Of a DNA stretch of 64,000 nt, positions 10,360 through 22,500 are shown piece after piece. The first letter of the stretch is position 1; every line of letters begins with the position of its first letter. Origin of the DNA: Ceratotherium simum simum. Lineage: Eukaryota > Chordata > Mammalia > Perissodactyla > Rhinocerotidae. The DNA is taken from NCBI RefSeq assembly GCF_000283155.1, contig NW_004454166.1:305157-369156 (forward strand). The letters are read 5' to 3'. Under the pieces are notes generated by a model that worked only from the letters and a program-made list of their open reading frames with translations, did no database searches and was not told where the DNA came from. The position numbers and the translations under genes are program-made.

Positions 10360-10530
10360 CCGCGAGCTCATGGCCTCCGTACTTCTACTTATCACAGCAT
10401 TTTTCACCTTGTTCTGCATTTGTCTCCCTGCCAGGCCGCGAGCTCCTGCAGGGCAGGGACTGTCTATTCAGTTCTCTTTCCCCACGGCCTACCTAGAGCC
10501 AGCACCTTAACTTTTTTTCAACCAACGAAT
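10360..10530 (+). mobile_element. L2 LINE 3' segment (continuation)
   Basis: 'cttatcacagcatttttcaccttgttctgcatttgtctccctgccaggccgcgagctcctgcagggcagggactgt' is the L2 'tgtaagctccatgagggcaggga' region. Confidence 0.75.
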
Positions 10531-10689
10531 GTTCTGAGCAAATTAATGAACAAGGTGGCCACCAGAGGTCAGCCTCACACCCAGGATAGAGCCAGCCCAC
10601 GTGCGAGTCCTGAAGCAGCCTAGGACCCAGGATGGATGGCAAGAGGCAGGCTGAGGAGCAGCAGCCCTGGGGACACAGCAAAGACGCCG

Positions 10690-10960
10690 GAGTCTGGGCG
10701 CATTCGGCACAGCCGCGGGCTCTTCAGGCGTCGGGGTTTGATTCGATGCTCTCTCAGTGTGCCCCGTTCTAGCCCGGGGGGTACGCGCGGTAAACCGCGC
10801 GCTAAGCTTCCCAGCTTCCGCTTCCTCAGCTGAGAGAAGGGTGACCCCGCCGCCGACTTGAGAGGATTGCTGTGAGGCTTCAGTGGCTGGAAAGGCGACT
10901 GGCACAGATAGTGCTTGAGAGAGTAGATGCTTGTTACGTTTGTGGAGTAAGCGCTGGCCC
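10690..10960 (+). mobile_element. CpG-rich MIR-like SINE
   Basis: The 3' part, 'cttccagcttccgcttcctcagctgagaga..attgctgtgaggcttcagtggctgg..ggcgactggcacagatagtgcttgagagagtagatgcttgtt', follows MIR. The left part is unusually rich in CpG and holds an 18-base interrupted palindrome, CGCGCGGT-AA-ACCGCGCG (10784-10801). Confidence 0.55.
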
Positions 10961-11079
10961 AGAACTGCAACATCTACGACCAGGTGAAATCCCGCGGGCG
11001 GTGTCTGCCCTGAGTGATGCCCAGTTCAACCTCCATGTTCACACCTCCCACGTTCAGAGTTACAACAGTGAGCACAGAG

Positions 11080-11980
11080 GGGCTGGGGGCTGACCTGACT
11101 CCTCAGTCTCAGAATTTCAGGGGTCAAAATAAGGGACCTAGAAGGTTGTCCTTTCCCAGCCCCACCTCATACCAGGATACCCTCTACCAAGTTCCTCTTC
11201 GGTTTACAAGTATTGGGCAGCAAATGAGGAATGGATCTGTTCAAATATTGGGATGGCGTTAGTCATTAGAGACTCCCCCCCCACTCCCTCCCATTTCCTA
11301 TTTCGTGAGAAACTTTCACTACTGTGCAGAGTGCCCACAGCCTCCAAGAGAAATAGATAAAAGGTGCATTTCAGAGACGGTCAGGGTCACTCCAGCCTTA
11401 GAAAAATGGCATAGAAAGGAGGTCCCAGGAAGGGGAGATGAGGGGACCACGCAGACCCGGAATCCCCAGGAAGCAGCTTCAGGCCAACTCCAAGGTAAGA
11501 TACTGAACAACATCATCCCGATGCCAGGTGAGATAATAGGATGTTAAAGAGATGCCTGGGGTTGTGCATTCTCAAGACTGAGTGGACCTAAAAGTAGGGT
11601 GATTCCTGAGGAACGTGGTCCAGAAAGATGGACAAGGCGAGAGGATCAGCACTCTGCTTCTGTGTCAGGGCCTGACTAGCTCGGATTTACTCCCGTCAGG
11701 TGGGCAATGAGGTCGTAAGGGTAACAGTAAACACACTGAGCTCTGAGGTGGGAAACTCTGGACACCCTGGCACGTCAGCACGGCCCTCATGCGGCACTTG
11801 GCTTGAGGGGTGGTGTGTTCGGTAGGGCTGGGGAGTCAATGCCAGTGGAAGCCTTGAAATGAGATCTAAAATGAGATCTAAAATTGCCTAGGCAGCAATC
11901 AGAGCTCTTCTCTGTGGGTCTTAAAGCTGCACTTTGTCACCCAGCCAAACGAAAACAAAAACAAAGCTAGAGATATTGTG
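11080..11980. other. Intergenic; nothing recognised
   Basis: No named repeat, no splice-compatible ORF. A C-run occurs at 11274-11285. Confidence 0.35.
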
Positions 11981-11984
11981 GAGG

Positions 11985-12055
11985 GGACTTGTGCACCTGG
12001 CTGAGGGTTGACTAGATGACTATCATGGTCCCTTCCACCCCCAAGACTCTGTAAA
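11985..12055 (+). mobile_element. CR1/L3 3' end fragment
   Basis: 'gactagatgactatcatggtcccttccacccccaagactctgtaa' matches the usual CR1/L3 terminus (ggactagatgacct..ggtcccttccaa..tctgag.attctatga). Confidence 0.65.
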
Positions 12056-12104
12056 ATGTTCAGCAGCAAGAGAATATTGACACAGAACTGATTGGCAAAC
12101 AGAA

Positions 12105-12580
12105 TGTGAGGTTATATTATTTTTTAATGGAATTTAATTCATATCATATAACATATCATAAAATCCACCTTTTGAAAGTGTGCAATTCAGTGCTTTTTAG
12201 TACATTCGCAAAGTTGTGCAACCATCACCACTATCTAATTCCAGAACACTTCAAAACCTCCCAAAAAGAAATCCCATACCCATTAGCAGTTACTCCCCAT
12301 TCCCTCCTCCCCCAGCCCCTGTCAACTACTAATCTACTTTCTGTCTCTACGGATTTGCCTATTCTGTATATTCATATAAACGGAATCATACAATATGTGG
12401 TCTTGTATGTCTGGCTTCCTTCACTTAGCATAATGGTTTCAAGGTTCACCCATGTTGTAGCACGTGTCAGTACTTCAATCCTTTTTATGGCTGAACAGTA
12501 CAAGAAATATTCCATGGAAACATTTTGTTTATCCACTCATGAGTTGATGGACATGTTGGCTGTCTGAACTTATTTTAAAG
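12105..12580 (-). mobile_element. Old L1 LINE 3' end
   Basis: The + strand shows the reverse complement of an L1M 3' region: 'aatttaattcatatca..catataaaatccacc', 'gtgcaaccatcaccac', 'ggaatcatacaatatgtg', 'cttcacttagcataatg', 'tccatggaaacattttgtttatccactcatgagttgatgg'. Confidence 0.85.
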
Positions 12581-12873
12581 GAATGGTTATATAAATGCAT
12601 TCTTTGCCCACCCCTTCCCTCAAATTAAGAAAATCAGTAGCAAAATGAAGGGCAAGCAAGGAAACCACCCAGCAACTGGCACTTAGAAAAGGAAAAGCAC
12701 CCTTGATTTTTAGGGTAAGTCAATAAGAATGGGGCCAAGATTATGGGGCCTAGTTTGAAACTCCCAATGCCTTCCAATCCCATGGTCCAAGGTGAGTCCA
12801 TCCACCAAGACATCCATTAATCCATCAGGAAGTCCTTGGATCAGCAGGAAGAACTAAAAGTCATTGTCCAAAT

Positions 12874-13103
12874 CAGTGGTTTTTAATCTACCTTCCAGGG
12901 ACTCCTAAGGTTTCATGAAAATTACTCAGGGCCACCAAGGGGGCTGGGGCTGGGCGTAGGTGGACAGGACCCTGAGTCCAGCCCCCATCCTGCTGTAACT
13001 CTCATTTTAATTGCTTTATTTGATGAGGTTCCCTCTAAGAGTTCATTTGGAACAAATAAAGGGGGTCCAGGTCCATGGCTAAAAAAATGTTTGGCAACCA
13101 CTG
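12874..13103. mobile_element. Non-autonomous hAT-like element with inverted ends
   Basis: It is bounded by inverted terminal sequences, cagtggtttttaat at the left and ggcaaccactg at the right. The 8-base flanks (gtccaaat, gttatgga) do not match, so the ends are approximate or the duplication has decayed. It sits just downstream of the ALDH1B1 stop codon. Confidence 0.55.
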
Positions 13104-13149
13104 GTTATGGAATCATTGGACTGGAGTTGGGTCTCCATGGTGGCTGTTC

Positions 13150-14698
<1,549 letters not shown>

Positions 14699-14708
14699 GC
14701 TGGCTACT

Positions 14709-14710
14709 CT
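14709..14710 (-). other. Splice acceptor of the ALDH1B1 coding exon
   Basis: On the - strand cctgtccctctccAG precedes agtagccagcATG, a good pyrimidine tract with AG. The coding exon would begin at 14708, ten bases before the ATG. This fits the known ALDH1B1 layout of a non-coding first exon followed by a single coding exon. Confidence 0.75.
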
Positions 14711-14884
14711 GGAGAGGGACAGGAGGAACACGGGGCACAGGTGAGAGGGGCAACGGGCTCCCCAAAAGCCCAACAGCTCAGATGTCCCAGGATTCTAGCA
14801 TAAAGGGTTGTTCCCTCTAAAACATGGACTGCAAGGGGTACAAAGGTCCTGAAGAACTCTCTGGTCCAACTCGGTCATGTCCCA

Positions 14885-15193
14885 TCTGTCCTCCGGCTCA
14901 CTCCCTCACCTCTTCTGGGTCTTTGCTCAGATATCACCTTCTCAGCAAGGCCTTCCCTAACCATCCTTAATGATTGCAACTTTCCTCACCCCCAGCACTC
15001 TCCATCACCCGGACCATGGTTTATTTTCCCCCATCTGACATACCAAATAGTATCTTTACACACTCGCATGTTTATTGTCTGCCTCTGCCCAATAAAATGC
15101 CAGCTCCATGAGGGCAGGGATTTTTTTTTTTTTCCTGTTTCATTCATTGCTATGTCCCTGAGGCCTGGAATTATGCCTGCCACAGAGCAGCCG
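14885..15193 (+). mobile_element. L2 LINE 3' end
   Basis: 'cacctcttctgggtctttgctcagatatcaccttctcagcaaggccttccctaacc' and 'aaaatgccagctccatgagggcaggga...cagagcagccgctcaacagttatt' give a near-complete L2 terminus, which was later hit by the ERE1 that follows. Confidence 0.9.
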
Positions 15194-15206
15194 CTCAACA
15201 GTTATT

Positions 15207-15451
15207 TTATTTTTTTTTGTGCGGAAGATCAGCCCTGAGCTAACATCATATGCCAATCCTCCTCTTTTTGGCTGAGGAAGACCTGCCCTGGGCTAACATC
15301 CGTGCCCATCTTCCTCTACTTTATACAGGATGCCACCACAACATGGCTTGCCAAGCGGTGCATCAGTGCGCACCCAGGATCTGAACCTCCGAACCCTCGG
15401 GCCGCCGAAGTGGAGCACGCACACTTAACCGCTGCATGACCAGGCTGGCCC
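15207..15451 (-). mobile_element. ERE1 SINE inserted at an L2 3' end
   Basis: Reverse-oriented ERE1: T-rich tail, 'cagccctgagctaacat' twice, 'gatgccaccacaacatggc', and a head ending 'gaccaggctggcc'. A perfect 13-base duplication, ctcaacagttatt, flanks it at 15194-15206 and 15452-15464. Confidence 0.95.
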
Positions 15452-15464
15452 CTCAACAGTTATT

Positions 15465-16415
15465 AAATGATATACTGAGGAAACATCAAAATTCCCACAA
15501 AGCCTGTTTAATTGACCTAAGAATGGAATAGAAACCAGAGACTCAGAGTTGTTCGCAGAGAGGGCGTGCCTCACTCCACCTCTGTGCCTCAGTTTCCTCA
15601 CATGAAACGCCTCCTGGGGCTATGTTGAATGGGGTCGTGCATACAGCAAGCCCGGCCCCTCCACCCAGGACATCAGAGCTGGCAGCGCCCTCAGAAACCA
15701 GCGCGGCCAGACCCCGGGCACAGGCCTCGGCTTCCCAGAAGTGCAGCAAGTCCAACAGCAGCGGGAAAGAAGGGCCCGTTTCATCTTGTCTGCAACTCTT
15801 TATTAAAACAACTATAAAATGTAAACAGTATATAAATTTATTCAGTGAGATTTAAATGGTATATAAGGTTCCCAGATGCGCTGAAGCAGTTACTCTCCAG
15901 CCAGGACATGAATCCCTGCACCTTTGCTGCCTCACTTGCCCCACCCAGCAGCAAAAAGGATTGCAGCTCCCCTCCTACCCCCACCCCCAGCACCCTGCCC
16001 TCTGCCACTGGGCAGAGAGCAGCAAAGAACTCATCTGGGAAGCAAGGCCCCAGCCCAGCACAAACCAATGCTGCAGGAAAGCCCTCCCTGGAGGGAAGGT
16101 TGAGCCAGCAGACCTGTCAGGGGTGCACTCAGGCTCCACTAGGCTCAGGGCTTTGCTCTATGCTGGGACAGAAGCAGCCTTGGGTCCAGACAGGCCTGAG
16201 GAGGGAGAAGTCCAAGGGGAGGTGCGGGTAAGGAGGGGCCACCAATCCACGGTGTGGGTGTGCAGGGGTTAAACAGCCAGGGGGGTGGTCACAGACCAAG
16301 GCTGGTAAATCTTTCATGCCAAGCCAAGGCTGTTCCTACTCTATGAGGTCTGCACTGGCACCTCCACTTGCACGTAGGAAGATCACTGCTCACAGCCACC
16401 ACGCTTTAGGGGTTG
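15465..16415. other. ALDH1B1 intron, mostly unrecognised
   Basis: A partial MIR is possible at 15560-15615 (ctctgtgcctcagtttcctcacatg). An AT-rich stretch lies at 15795-15885. The rest is unique-looking. Confidence 0.4.
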
Positions 16416-16419
16416 CAGG

Positions 16420-16590
16420 CCATCTTCTCAGCAGTTAACTCACTGGGCGTCCCAGCAGCCCTGGGGGTGATCCGGGCAAGGATGACTCCCATTCTGGAAG
16501 AAGACTGGGGATCAGAGAGGTTCAGAGACTCACCGAGGACACACAGCAAGTAAGAATAGGAGCCTCAGCCCGGATTCCCACAGCCTTAGC
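16420..16590 (-). mobile_element. MIR SINE
   Basis: 'cagcagttaactcactgggcgtcccagcagccc...ggggatcagagaggttcagagactcaccgaggacacacagcaagtaagaataggagcc' is the reverse complement of the MIR core. Confidence 0.75.
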
Positions 16591-16649
16591 TTTGTGTTTC
16601 CTGCTGACTATGGGCGATTTCTTACGGTGCCCTGTATTTAGCGCCCACT

Positions 16650-17290
16650 CCGCTAAGAACCGGACCTTCTGCGTCATCGAGGACCGGGTGGCGCCCATGT
16701 CACCTTTTCTGCGGAGAGGGGGCGCGTGTCCCGGCCTCTCGGCTATGGTCAGGGGCCCCTGCTGGAGTGGGCCGGGTGGGCGGGAGCGATGAGGTCGAGC
16801 TAGCGGGGGAAGGTTGGGAGGACGGCCCCGCGTCCTCGGGGACCATCAGGCGCCTCCCTGGGACCCGGGGGCGGGGGCAGGGGTGGGGAGCGTGGAGAGG
16901 CCGGCCCCCAGAGGGGGCAGGCGAGGCCCAGAGAGGAAGCCTCCATCGCGGGGACGGGAGCCGCGGCCCGCCCGGGGCCCGCGGGGGGAAGGGCGCTGGT
17001 TACCTGCGGAGGCGGGGCCGGCGCTCCGGGGCAGGGGCAGGCTCTCCCGGGTCTGGTCCAGCCTCCGACGGCGCTCGCGCCGGCCCCGCCTCCGCGCGGT
17101 CCAACGAGGCTCAGCCGCCAATGAGGCGCCGCCGGTCTGCGCCCGGGTCAAGGCCGCTCCTCCCTCCAGGCACGGGCGGGTCGGGGCTTGCGGGGGGGTC
17201 CCACACCACGCAAGCGCTCGCTCCGTCGCGTCGACTCTCAGAGCTGGGGTCCTAAGGCGCTCGTTTGCGAGCGGAAACAGAGACCCAGGA
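16650..17290 (-). promoter_or_regulatory. CpG-island promoter of the ALDH1B1 pseudogene, with non-coding exon 1
   Basis: Very GC- and CpG-rich block with repeated GGGCGG/CCGCCC words (Sp1-like). A CCAAT at 17118-17122 lies about 115 bases upstream of a strong - strand splice donor, CCGCAG|GTAACC (GT at 17003-17002). That places a non-coding first exon at roughly 17004-17060. CCAAT is orientation-independent and usually sits 60-100 bases before the start site, which fits. The large ORFs across 16767-17526 are chance frames through GC-rich DNA. Confidence 0.75.
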
Positions 17291-17335
17291 TGGGGAGGCC
17301 TTCCCCGGGTCACACGGCAGTCGGAGACTGGACCC
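17260..17335 (-). mobile_element. MIR fragment at the CpG-island edge
   Basis: 'gcggaaacagagacccaggatggggaggccttccccgggtcacacggcagtcggagactgg' resembles the MIR reverse complement (gaaactgaggc..ggtcacacagc). It overlaps the outer edge of the CpG island. Confidence 0.55.
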
Positions 17336-17539
17336 CGGTTATATTTTGCATTTCTCCCTTCTACACGGTGCGCCTTGATAGGCAGCCATCCTGAGCATCT
17401 CCTTAATCTCCTTTGTGCCTCCTCCTCTCTCATTTTTTTTCTCCTTTGGTTCGCTAATTTGTGACTGTCTTCCACCCTCACTGCTCTTTTTCCCAGTTCC
17501 TTTAAGAAGATTTTATATTTGTGCATTTAAAAACAGCAT

Positions 17540-17910
17540 TTTTTTTGTCTTAAGAACAAAAAGAATATATGCACAATGTAGAAAGCTTGGAAAACACAGA
17601 AAAGGATGAAAGAAGAAAAAAATTACCTTCAGTCCTTTTACATAAAAGTTGCCATTCATCTTACTAGTATTTTTTTCCTCTGCATTTTTCAAAAATTCTT
17701 TTAATAAAAATGAAATCGTATGGTGACCTCTATTTTGCTGCCTTTTTTTTTTTTCTTAGTGACTTATTATGAAACTTTTCTCATGTCACTAATTAACCAG
17801 AAGACAACATCCTCCTTTCCAAGGTGGCACAGAATTCCACGGTAGGGTAGACTGTTGATGGACATTTTGATTGTCTCCATCCCGCTGTTGCCATGAAGGA
17901 TGCTGGGACA
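17540..17910. mobile_element. Old interspersed element (L1-like 3' region)
   Basis: 'gaatatatgcacaatgtagaaagcttggaaaacacagaaaagg' and 'cttagtgacttattatgaaacttttctcatgtcact..aattaacc' and 'gttgatggacattttgattgtctcc' follow a common mammalian L1-associated pattern. Related fragments occur at 30290 and 36120. Subfamily not assigned. Confidence 0.6.
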
Positions 17911-17984
17911 GCCATCCTGAACAGGCATCTCTCACTCCCTGCACCTCCACTGCACCCTCCTGGTTGGAGAGGCCAGGAAGCTAA

Positions 17985-18475
17985 GAGCTAAGTTTTGCAG
18001 CCTTGTTTGTGGCTAGAGTTCTGGACGTCAACTAGGTGCTGCCGATTAGCAGTACCCCTGCCAGATGTGGGAGGCAAAGGGTATAGTCCTGCCCCTTTGG
18101 GGCATCACTAGAATGATGATGGCAGAAATGTGCGGTTTTCTGCATCAGGGTTCCTTGTCCCTTCCCCAGCTTCCTGGGTGTGGGATGGTGGCTGTGGCTG
18201 CAGCTCCTTAACTCCGGGTACCTGTTCTTTGAATCATGGCTGTGGAGGTGTGTCTTGAGCTAAATAGCCCCAAAGGTGGCCTCAGATAGGAACGAGGGTG
18301 CTGGGCACGTCCATCTTGATCTGGGAGTCAAGTCTGAGGGTCTAGGTCTCCCTGCTTCTCCCTCCAGCCTTCCAGCAATTCTGTCAGCCCGAGTATCTGT
18401 ATTAAACCCCTACCTCTCCCCATAGCTAGGGTTCATATTCTCCTGCTTGAACCTGACTGATTCACATAACTCTTT
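17985..18475 (+). repeat. Possible old LTR or unclassified repeat
   Basis: The end 'ctgtattaaacccctacctctcc..ttctcctgcttgaacctgactgattcaca' resembles the 3' end of an old LTR-type repeat ('ttaaatcc...gttttcctg...gaccctgactgatacaca'). Low certainty. Confidence 0.3.
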
Positions 18476-18859
18476 CCTCAAGCTACCTCTCTACGGAATC
18501 TTTTGTTACCACGTCATCCTCAGGATGTTCACAGCCCTTGCTGCAGAATTTAGTTCTTCACTAACAGCACCATGTCTTGCATCCTTCCACATCTAGGCTC
18601 ATGTTTTCCTCTGGTTTCCCCAGCAACTCTGTAGCTCCCGGCAAAGCCCCTTCTGCCTCCCCTGCAGCACATGGCCCACCTAGCATCCCTGGGCACTTGG
18701 CAAGGCACTCCGTGGTTGATTGACATAACAACTGTTTGGTCAGTCATTAACAGGCCTCATCTGTAGAGGCAGTGAGTCCAGGACAAAGCAAGTTTCAGTC
18801 TTCGTGTGGTCAGACCACACTGGAAAGCTGTGGCCGGTGTGAGAGGCCAGCGGCAGACA

Positions 18860-19410
18860 GGACGTGGCCCGCGTGGGGAGAGGTTGGAGGCTGTGTCCTG
18901 TGAGGAGAAGCTGAAGGAACTGGGGGTGTCCACCCCTTAGAACTCTATGCACAAGGTTGCGCCCTCCAAAGGGTAAAAGCAGACATGGTCTGCGGGGTCC
19001 CAGAAGGCAGAGCCAGACCAGTGAGGGGAAGTTAACAGGAGGCAGAGGAAGAACTTCCTAAAGCAGAGGTGGCTAAGCATGGATGGGAGGGACTGCCTTG
19101 AAAGGCAGTGAGCCTCCCATCACTGGAGGAGTACAAGCAGGGGTAGACAACCACTTGGCAAAATCCTGTAGAGAGGAGTACCAGATAAGGACTGAACTAG
19201 ATTTAGCTATGCATCAGAATTGCCTTGGAAGCTTAAAAAAAAATTACAGTCTCCCTGGGTCTTACCTTCAGAGATTCTAAATTTTTACGTGTTGGTTGGG
19301 GCCCAGGAATTTTTTTAAGTTCTCCATATGCTTCTGATATGCAACCATATTTAGGAAGCAGCGGCCTAGGTGGTCTTTGGGGATTCTATGATCCCACCAC
19401 GGATGGTTTT
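18860..19410 (+). mobile_element. CR1/L3 LINE 3' segment, interrupted
   Basis: 'gaggagaagctgaaggaactggggg', 'ggaagaacttcctaaagcagagg', 'agtgagcctcccatcactggaggagtacaagcaggggtagacaacc' and, after an insertion, 'ctaggtggtctttggggattctatgatccc' reproduce the CR1/L3 end. The element is split at about 19193 and 19370. Confidence 0.75.
19195..19370. mobile_element. MER5-like hAT element inside CR1/L3
   Basis: 'gcatcagaattgccttggaagcttaaaaaaa..ctccctgggtcttaccttcagagattctaaat' and the mirrored 'cccaggaatttttttaagttctccatatgcttctgatatgca' match the MER5-type palindromic element. Confidence 0.65.
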
Positions 19411-19559
19411 CAGAAACGGACTTACCCAGTGAATGCTTTGTGCGTAGCTAGATTCCATGCCGCACGCCCACCCGTGCCACTTCATGAGCTGCAGCTGGCA
19501 TCAGAACTCACCCAAGTAGTCCTGTGGCAAGGCATTTGTACGAGCATCCAAAAAATAAA

Positions 19560-20285
19560 AACCTTCCACAATGCTTGACATTTATGACTTGGAGTGAAGG
19601 ATGGATGTGCTGTGGCTAAGGGTAAAAGGCACAAATTATTTTTGCAGCAAGTTGACTATTTTTTAGGAATGTTTTGGATTCAGCTTTTTAATTGGCAAAA
19701 AAGATCTAGGCCTCTATAACGGATGTTGGGCCTGGAGCCACCGTGAGTGTTTAAAAGGATTGAAGGGGAAGTTGGTGGGACATCACAAGCTGTAGTCAGG
19801 TCGTTGTCAGAAAGGATGTCACCCAGGACATATTTACACCGGCTGGTGCGGGAAGAGAAGCTATTTCTAGCCTTCAGCGTTTGGAGCCTTATATGTCTAG
19901 GAAGTTACTGGGAGTATTCAGGCTCTGAGATAATGAACAGAACAGATGGATTGCAAACAAAAAGAATGTGGCTGCACTGGGCGTTTATTCCACACTGCAC
20001 ATGACGAGGGCCTCCGTCCGCTGCCCTTGAACTGAAGATGGAAGACTGGGTCAAGACACTGAGGGAGTTGCAGGGAGTGGAAATTTCAAAATGAAGATGC
20101 ATGTAAAAAGCAAACCAAAATATACCTTTTTTTCTTCTTTTTCTCCTAAGTGAACCTCTACCCTCTGTGAAGTTACACTCTGTGAACGTGACCGAAGTCT
20201 GAATGTTGTCAAACCAAACCAGCCCTGAGTATCTGCCACAAACTCGGTTTCCCTTCTGCCTGCCAGGCTTCCTTCCTCTTTCCCT
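19560..20285. other. Intergenic; nothing recognised
   Basis: Unique-looking, partly AT-rich (19620-19710, 20085-20150). No coding signal. Confidence 0.35.
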
Positions 20286-20289
20286 CCCT

Positions 20290-20390
20290 CTGCACCTCAG
20301 TTTATAGTTGAGGAAACTGAGACCCAGAAGGGGAAAGGGACTTGGCCAAGGTCACACAGAGGATGAGTGTGGAGTTCAGACCAGCATGGA
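20290..20390 (-). mobile_element. MIR SINE fragment
   Basis: 'ttgaggaaactgagacccagaaggggaaagggacttggccaaggtcacacagagg' is the reverse complement of the MIR core. Confidence 0.8.
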
Positions 20391-20474
20391 GGCTCTCACA
20401 CACACGCGCAAACGACACGACGGAAGCAGAGCTTGGGGCAGCGCGGGGCATCTGCAGCGAGGGTCCTGAGGGAG

Positions 20475-20815
20475 GGACATGACCCTGGATTGTACGGGGA
20501 GGCCCAAAGCAATCACAGGGTCCTTATCAAAGGGACACAGGAATGTCAGCTTCAGACAAGGAGATGTGATGACAAGCAGAGGCTGGAGTGACGAAGCAAC
20601 AAGCAAAGAACGCAAGCAGCTGGAAGAGCCAAGAGAATAGTTCTCCCCTGGCGTCTGCAGAAGGAAAGCAGCTCTGCTGACCCCTTGTTTTTAGCCCAGT
20701 GAGACCCATTTCAGACTTCTGAGCCCCCAGAACTGTAAGATAATAAATTCGTGTTGTTTTAAGCCACTGAGTTTGTGATAATTCGTTATAGCTAACGAAC
20801 GGGAGACTGATACAA
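20475..20815 (+). mobile_element. MLT1-type (ERVL-MaLR) LTR
   Basis: 'gaggcccaaagcaatcacagggtccttatc', 'gagatgtgatgacaagcagaggctggagtga', 'cccccagaactgtaagataataaattcgtgttgttttaagccactgagtttgtgataattcgttat' are MaLR LTR landmarks. The conserved aataaa polyadenylation hexamer remains. Confidence 0.85.
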
Positions 20816-21110
20816 TGATTCACTCATTTACAGCCCTTGTAGGCTGTAGTGGAGCTGACGGTCTCTGGCCCACCTGGAGCAAGCCAGGCGGTCAGCAGCA
20901 TTCCACCGCGTAGACAAGCCGTCCTTATGGCGGACACTGTTTCTTCTGTGTCCAGCATCCCTTTCTTCTGAAAACGGCACCCCTGCTCCGCCCCCAGCCC
21001 AATCATATTTTCAAGTCAGAACTGCCCATCATAGCATCCTACATAATCTGGGGACCTTGTTAAGCCTTGTTAACTATAAATGCCTTATATTCTCTATTTC
21101 TAACAAGCTC
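20816..21110. other. Intergenic; nothing recognised
   Basis: No repeat or gene recognised. Confidence 0.3.
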
Positions 21111-21119
21111 CCTGGTGCT

Positions 21120-21420
21120 GGAGCGCGCGTTGAGTGGCCAGCGTAGGGATGAGATCTGAAGGACAAGCAGGGGCCGGCTGAGTGAAGAGGCCGGCTAAAG
21201 CTGCAGGTGAAAGGCACAGGCATGCGCACAGGCCTCAGGGTGGGGGGGCTCGAGGTGCACTCCAGGAACCGGGATAAGACAGTGGGGCAGAAGCAGGAAC
21301 AGCCAAGGGGAGAATGGCTCTGGAAGAGGCTGCAGGCGTGGGCAGGGATTAGCTTGTGCAGGGTTTTGGAGGCCCAGCCCCAGATAAGAACTCTGACTCC
21401 TGGGCCAGGCACCCTGGATA
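21120..21420 (-). mobile_element. L2 LINE fragment (diverged)
   Basis: 'gggatgagatctgaaggacaagcaggggccggctgag' and 'cttgtgcagggttttggaggcc..agataagaactctgactcctgggcc' follow the reverse-complement L2 pattern (gggccttg.aggcca..taaggagtttggact). Confidence 0.5.
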
Positions 21421-21649
21421 AACTAACCTGGTCCCGCCCTGGAGCAGCTCAGAGGACAGCAGGGAGACTGACCCAAACAAGACGAATGCAATAAACTGTC
21501 ACACACCTCTAACAGAGGCCAGCTCCAGCTCTGAGCAAGCACACAGGAGGGAGCCCCGGTTCCTCCCGTCTGGGACTTCTGGGGAGAAGATGACCTTTGA
21601 GCTGAGCCACAGACCAGTTAGAATTAGCTCAGACACATGTGATTAAACA

Positions 21650-21848
21650 GTGGTTCTCAACTGTGACTGCACATTAGCATCACCTGGACAGATTTTAGAA
21701 ACACTGATGCCTGAGCAACACTCCAGACCAATGGAATCGGAATCCTTCGGTGGTGTACCTGGCTGTCAGTTTTTGTTCTGTCGTTGTTTTGGTTTTCAGC
21801 TCCTCTGTTGATTCTAATATGTAGCCAGGTTTGTGAAATGCTGATGTA
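21650..21848. mobile_element. MER5A-type hAT element
   Basis: 'cagtggttctcaactgtgactgcacattagcatcacctggacagattttagaaacactgatgcctgagcaacactccagaccaatggaatcggaatc' is MER5A. The right end is disrupted by a T/G-rich stretch. Confidence 0.8.
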
Positions 21849-21849
21849 A

Positions 21850-22235
21850 GAGAAAACCCAAAAGAAGCTTAAACAAGAGAGAAGTGTATTTCTGTCTCTC
21901 TTGAAAGAAGTCCAGAGAGAGGTTGTCTGGGGCTGGGTGCGGGCTCCGCTCTGTCTTCCTTCCTACAGCAGAGGATCCTACTCGAGTTTTGAGGAAGAAG
22001 GAGGCAAGGTTGACACGATCCAGTTTGCTATTTGAAGAGATCCTTCTGGTTGTAGTGTGTGTCTCCTCTAGTTTCCTAGGAGGAAATACGAACCCAAGCT
22101 GTGTTACCAAGATCAGCAGGGGTTGATGTGTACTTAAGCTGGTTCCTGATGCACACAGGGCATGCACACTCTCTCATTTTTGCGTATATTTAAACTTGTT
22201 CATAATAAAAAGTTAAAAAAATAAGAAAAGATTAT
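21850..22235. repeat. Mixed old repeat fragments
   Basis: 'aaaacccaaaagaagcttaaacaagagagaagtgtatttctgtctctc' belongs to the same old family as 62745-63145. After 22140 an L1-like terminus ('catttttgcgtatatttaaacttgttcataataaaaagttaaaaaa') appears. Confidence 0.5.
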
Positions 22236-22379
22236 GTTACCAACTCAATAGAATGTGTCCTCCTGGTTCAAAGGCTCTTTAATGGATCTGTCCCTTCATG
22301 ACATTCATGATTGGGCCTTCGGGATCCATGTCTTTATCTAAATCTATTTAATTATTGGACAGCAGGGGTCACACAAAGG

Positions 22380-22500
22380 GCATGGGCTGGGTGTCAGAGC
22401 CTGGATGCCCATCGCTGCTCCAGCCTCTGTGTGACCTTGGGCAACTTCCTCCCTTTCAGCCTCAGTCTTCCCCACTGTAAAAGGAGGGAATGTGAGATGG
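22380..22500 (+). mobile_element. MIR SINE
   Basis: 'cagcctctgtgtgaccttgggcaacttcctccctttcagcctcagtcttccccactgtaaaagg' is the MIR core. The ORF across 22311-22973 passes through it and has no domain. Confidence 0.85.

Larger units (their letters stand above)
14711..17001 (-). other. ALDH1B1 5' intron
   Basis: Interval between the inferred donor at 17002-17003 and the acceptor at 14709-14710. It contains an L2 copy, an ERE1 SINE and MIR fragments, listed separately. The ORFs at 15543-16317 are chance frames. Confidence 0.6.

Noticed and set aside
16767..17526. Large ORFs on both strands (162, 216 and 226 codons)
   Set aside because: They lie in the ALDH1B1 CpG island, are Arg/Gly/Pro-rich in all frames, and are a composition effect.
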